Shown piece by piece: positions 63,418-64,000 of a stretch of 64,000 nucleotides of DNA. The notes beneath the pieces were generated by a model. The model was given only the letters and a program-made list of their open reading frames with translations. It searched no databases and was not told where the DNA came from. The DNA comes from Atrichornis clamosus (taxonomy: Eukaryota > Chordata > Aves > Passeriformes > Menuridae), in contig WBMZ01000186.1 in assembly GCA_013400975.1 (NCBI GenBank), positions 41,693-105,692 of the forward strand, read 5' to 3'. A program made the position numbers and the translations under genes. The stretch's first letter is position 1, and each line of letters begins with the position of its first letter.

Positions 63418-63777
63418 CTCATGCGTTCTGCATAGGGAGCCAGTGCAGCACTAGAATTCCTGCTTGTGAAATCGCCTTAAATCTTTCGGAGAGAAGAGTT
63501 AATGGTTGCAGGGTAAGGCCAGCAGTGCCGCGGGCGGGATGCGGGCGCAGACACGTATCATTTCCCAGCTGCCAGCCGCGCAACGTCGCCTCCCATCTGC
63601 ATTTCCGAGCCCGCTCGAACGCAGGCGAGAGGCGGCGGGAGCCGGCCGGCCGCGCACCCCCGGGCCCCGGCAGCGGGAGCGAGGAGCGGCGGGAGCCCCG
63701 CCGGTGCGGCCGGGCCCGCCAAGAGTTAACAGCGGCTCCCCCGGGGCCGCGCCGCCGCCTCCCTACCCCGGCGCTGC

Positions 63778-63798
63778 ATTATTATTATTATTATTATT
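63778..63798. repeat. (ATT)7 microsatellite within the CpG island
   Basis: Seven uninterrupted ATT units sit between GGCGCTGC and a C/T tract. An AT-only triplet repeat inside a CpG island is conspicuous and probably length-variable. Confidence 0.95.
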
Positions 63799-63934
63799 TC
63801 CCCCCCTTTCCCTCGCCTTCCAGTTTTGGCAGGGGATTAAAGCAGCTCCCCCCTGTGGCAGCAGTGACCCAGAAACGAGTTTGATTCACGGAGTCCTTCC
63901 TCCATAACAAGTACAAACGTCAGTCAGAGGGAGT

Positions 63935-63957
63935 CTGTGTGTGTGAGAGTGTGTGTG
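63935..63957. repeat. Imperfect (GT)n run in the CpG island
   Basis: CTGTGTGTGTGAGAGTGTGTGTGG: GT units with one GAGA interruption. Confidence 0.85.
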
Positions 63958-64000
63958 GCGCAGGGAGCCGCTCTCCGTGCCCGCTCCCCGGCGCCGCGCC

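Larger units (their letters stand above)
63520..64000. promoter_or_regulatory. CpG island: probable promoter and first exon of a gene beyond the right edge
   Basis: G+C and CpG density jump sharply after about 63520 and stay high to the end, in contrast to the previous 63 kb. Sp1-type GGGCGG-like and GCCGCC boxes are frequent (GCCGGCCGGCCGCGCACCCC, GGGGCCGCGCCGCCGCC). Vertebrate CpG islands of this kind mark promoters. An AT-richer stretch at 63870-63957 ending in GT repeats looks like 5' UTR. A splice-acceptor-like pyrimidine tract ending CCTTCCAG lies at 63799-63823 on the plus strand. The start site, direction (rightward is more likely because all DNA to the left is empty) and gene identity are not determinable. 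Open frames through the island (63414-63884 and 63506-63907) have arginine/proline/alanine-rich compositions expected of GC-rich DNA and are not called as protein. Confidence 0.8.

Noticed and set aside
63414..63907. Two overlapping plus-strand frames of 133-156 codons
   Set aside because: They run through the CpG island and the (ATT)7 tract, giving arginine/proline-rich and tyrosine-run sequence. This is expected from base composition and is not a protein family.
1..64000. tRNA, rRNA or CRISPR arrays, bacterial operons and ribosome binding sites
   Set aside because: None seen. The repeat types, LTRs and CpG island identify vertebrate nuclear DNA, so prokaryotic features do not apply.

Overview
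The window looks like nuclear DNA from a bird, most likely a songbird or a near relative. It is AT-rich, repeat-poor and CpG-depleted. It carries a short 3' end of a CR1 retrotransposon with its octamer tail (about 54.28 kb), old MIR SINEs, and several degraded endogenous-retrovirus LTRs whose ends (TG...GGTCAACCCACCACA-like, TGTC...GACA) I recognise from avian genomes. The lineage call rests on these repeats from memory, not on a database search.

No protein-coding gene could be supported. The longest open stretches are 150-180 codons, lie on either strand, resemble no family I know, and several sit inside LTRs or low-complexity sequence. The window therefore reads as a gene desert, or a very large intron or upstream region, leading at its right edge into a CpG island (about 63.52 kb to the end) that is very probably the promoter and first exon of a gene continuing beyond base 64000. 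That gene could not be identified.

Layout. 1-14.67 kb: unique AT-rich DNA with one GC-richer block near 6.05-6.56 kb. 14.67-15.09 kb: solo LTR, family A, minus strand. 15.09-19.81 kb: unique DNA with a MIR remnant, a GT microsatellite and two CpG-bearing palindromes. 19.81-20.81 kb: about 1 kb LTR, family B, plus strand. 20.81-27.57 kb: unique DNA with a probable CR1-type LINE coding relic near 25.9 kb. 27.57-27.99 kb: second family A solo LTR, plus strand. 28.0-44.3 kb: unique DNA with two G-quadruplex motifs, a 29-bp duplication and a pyrimidine tract. 44.3-47.5 kb: GC-richer block with a duplicated unit (containing the window's only N) and a minus-strand LTR end with possible retroviral internal remnants. 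47.93-48.84 kb: a degenerate, self-complementary minisatellite (TATCAAT/ATTGATA arms), the most unusual structure here. 48.84-63.3 kb: unique DNA with the CR1 end, a GATA-motif cluster, a possible polyadenylated retrocopy end, a MIR and a candidate 29-nt microexon. 63.3-64.0 kb: MIR, then CpG island with an (ATT)7 tract.

No pathway or operon can be described. Any function is probably regulatory: distal enhancers or a non-coding transcript upstream of the CpG-island gene. That is inference.
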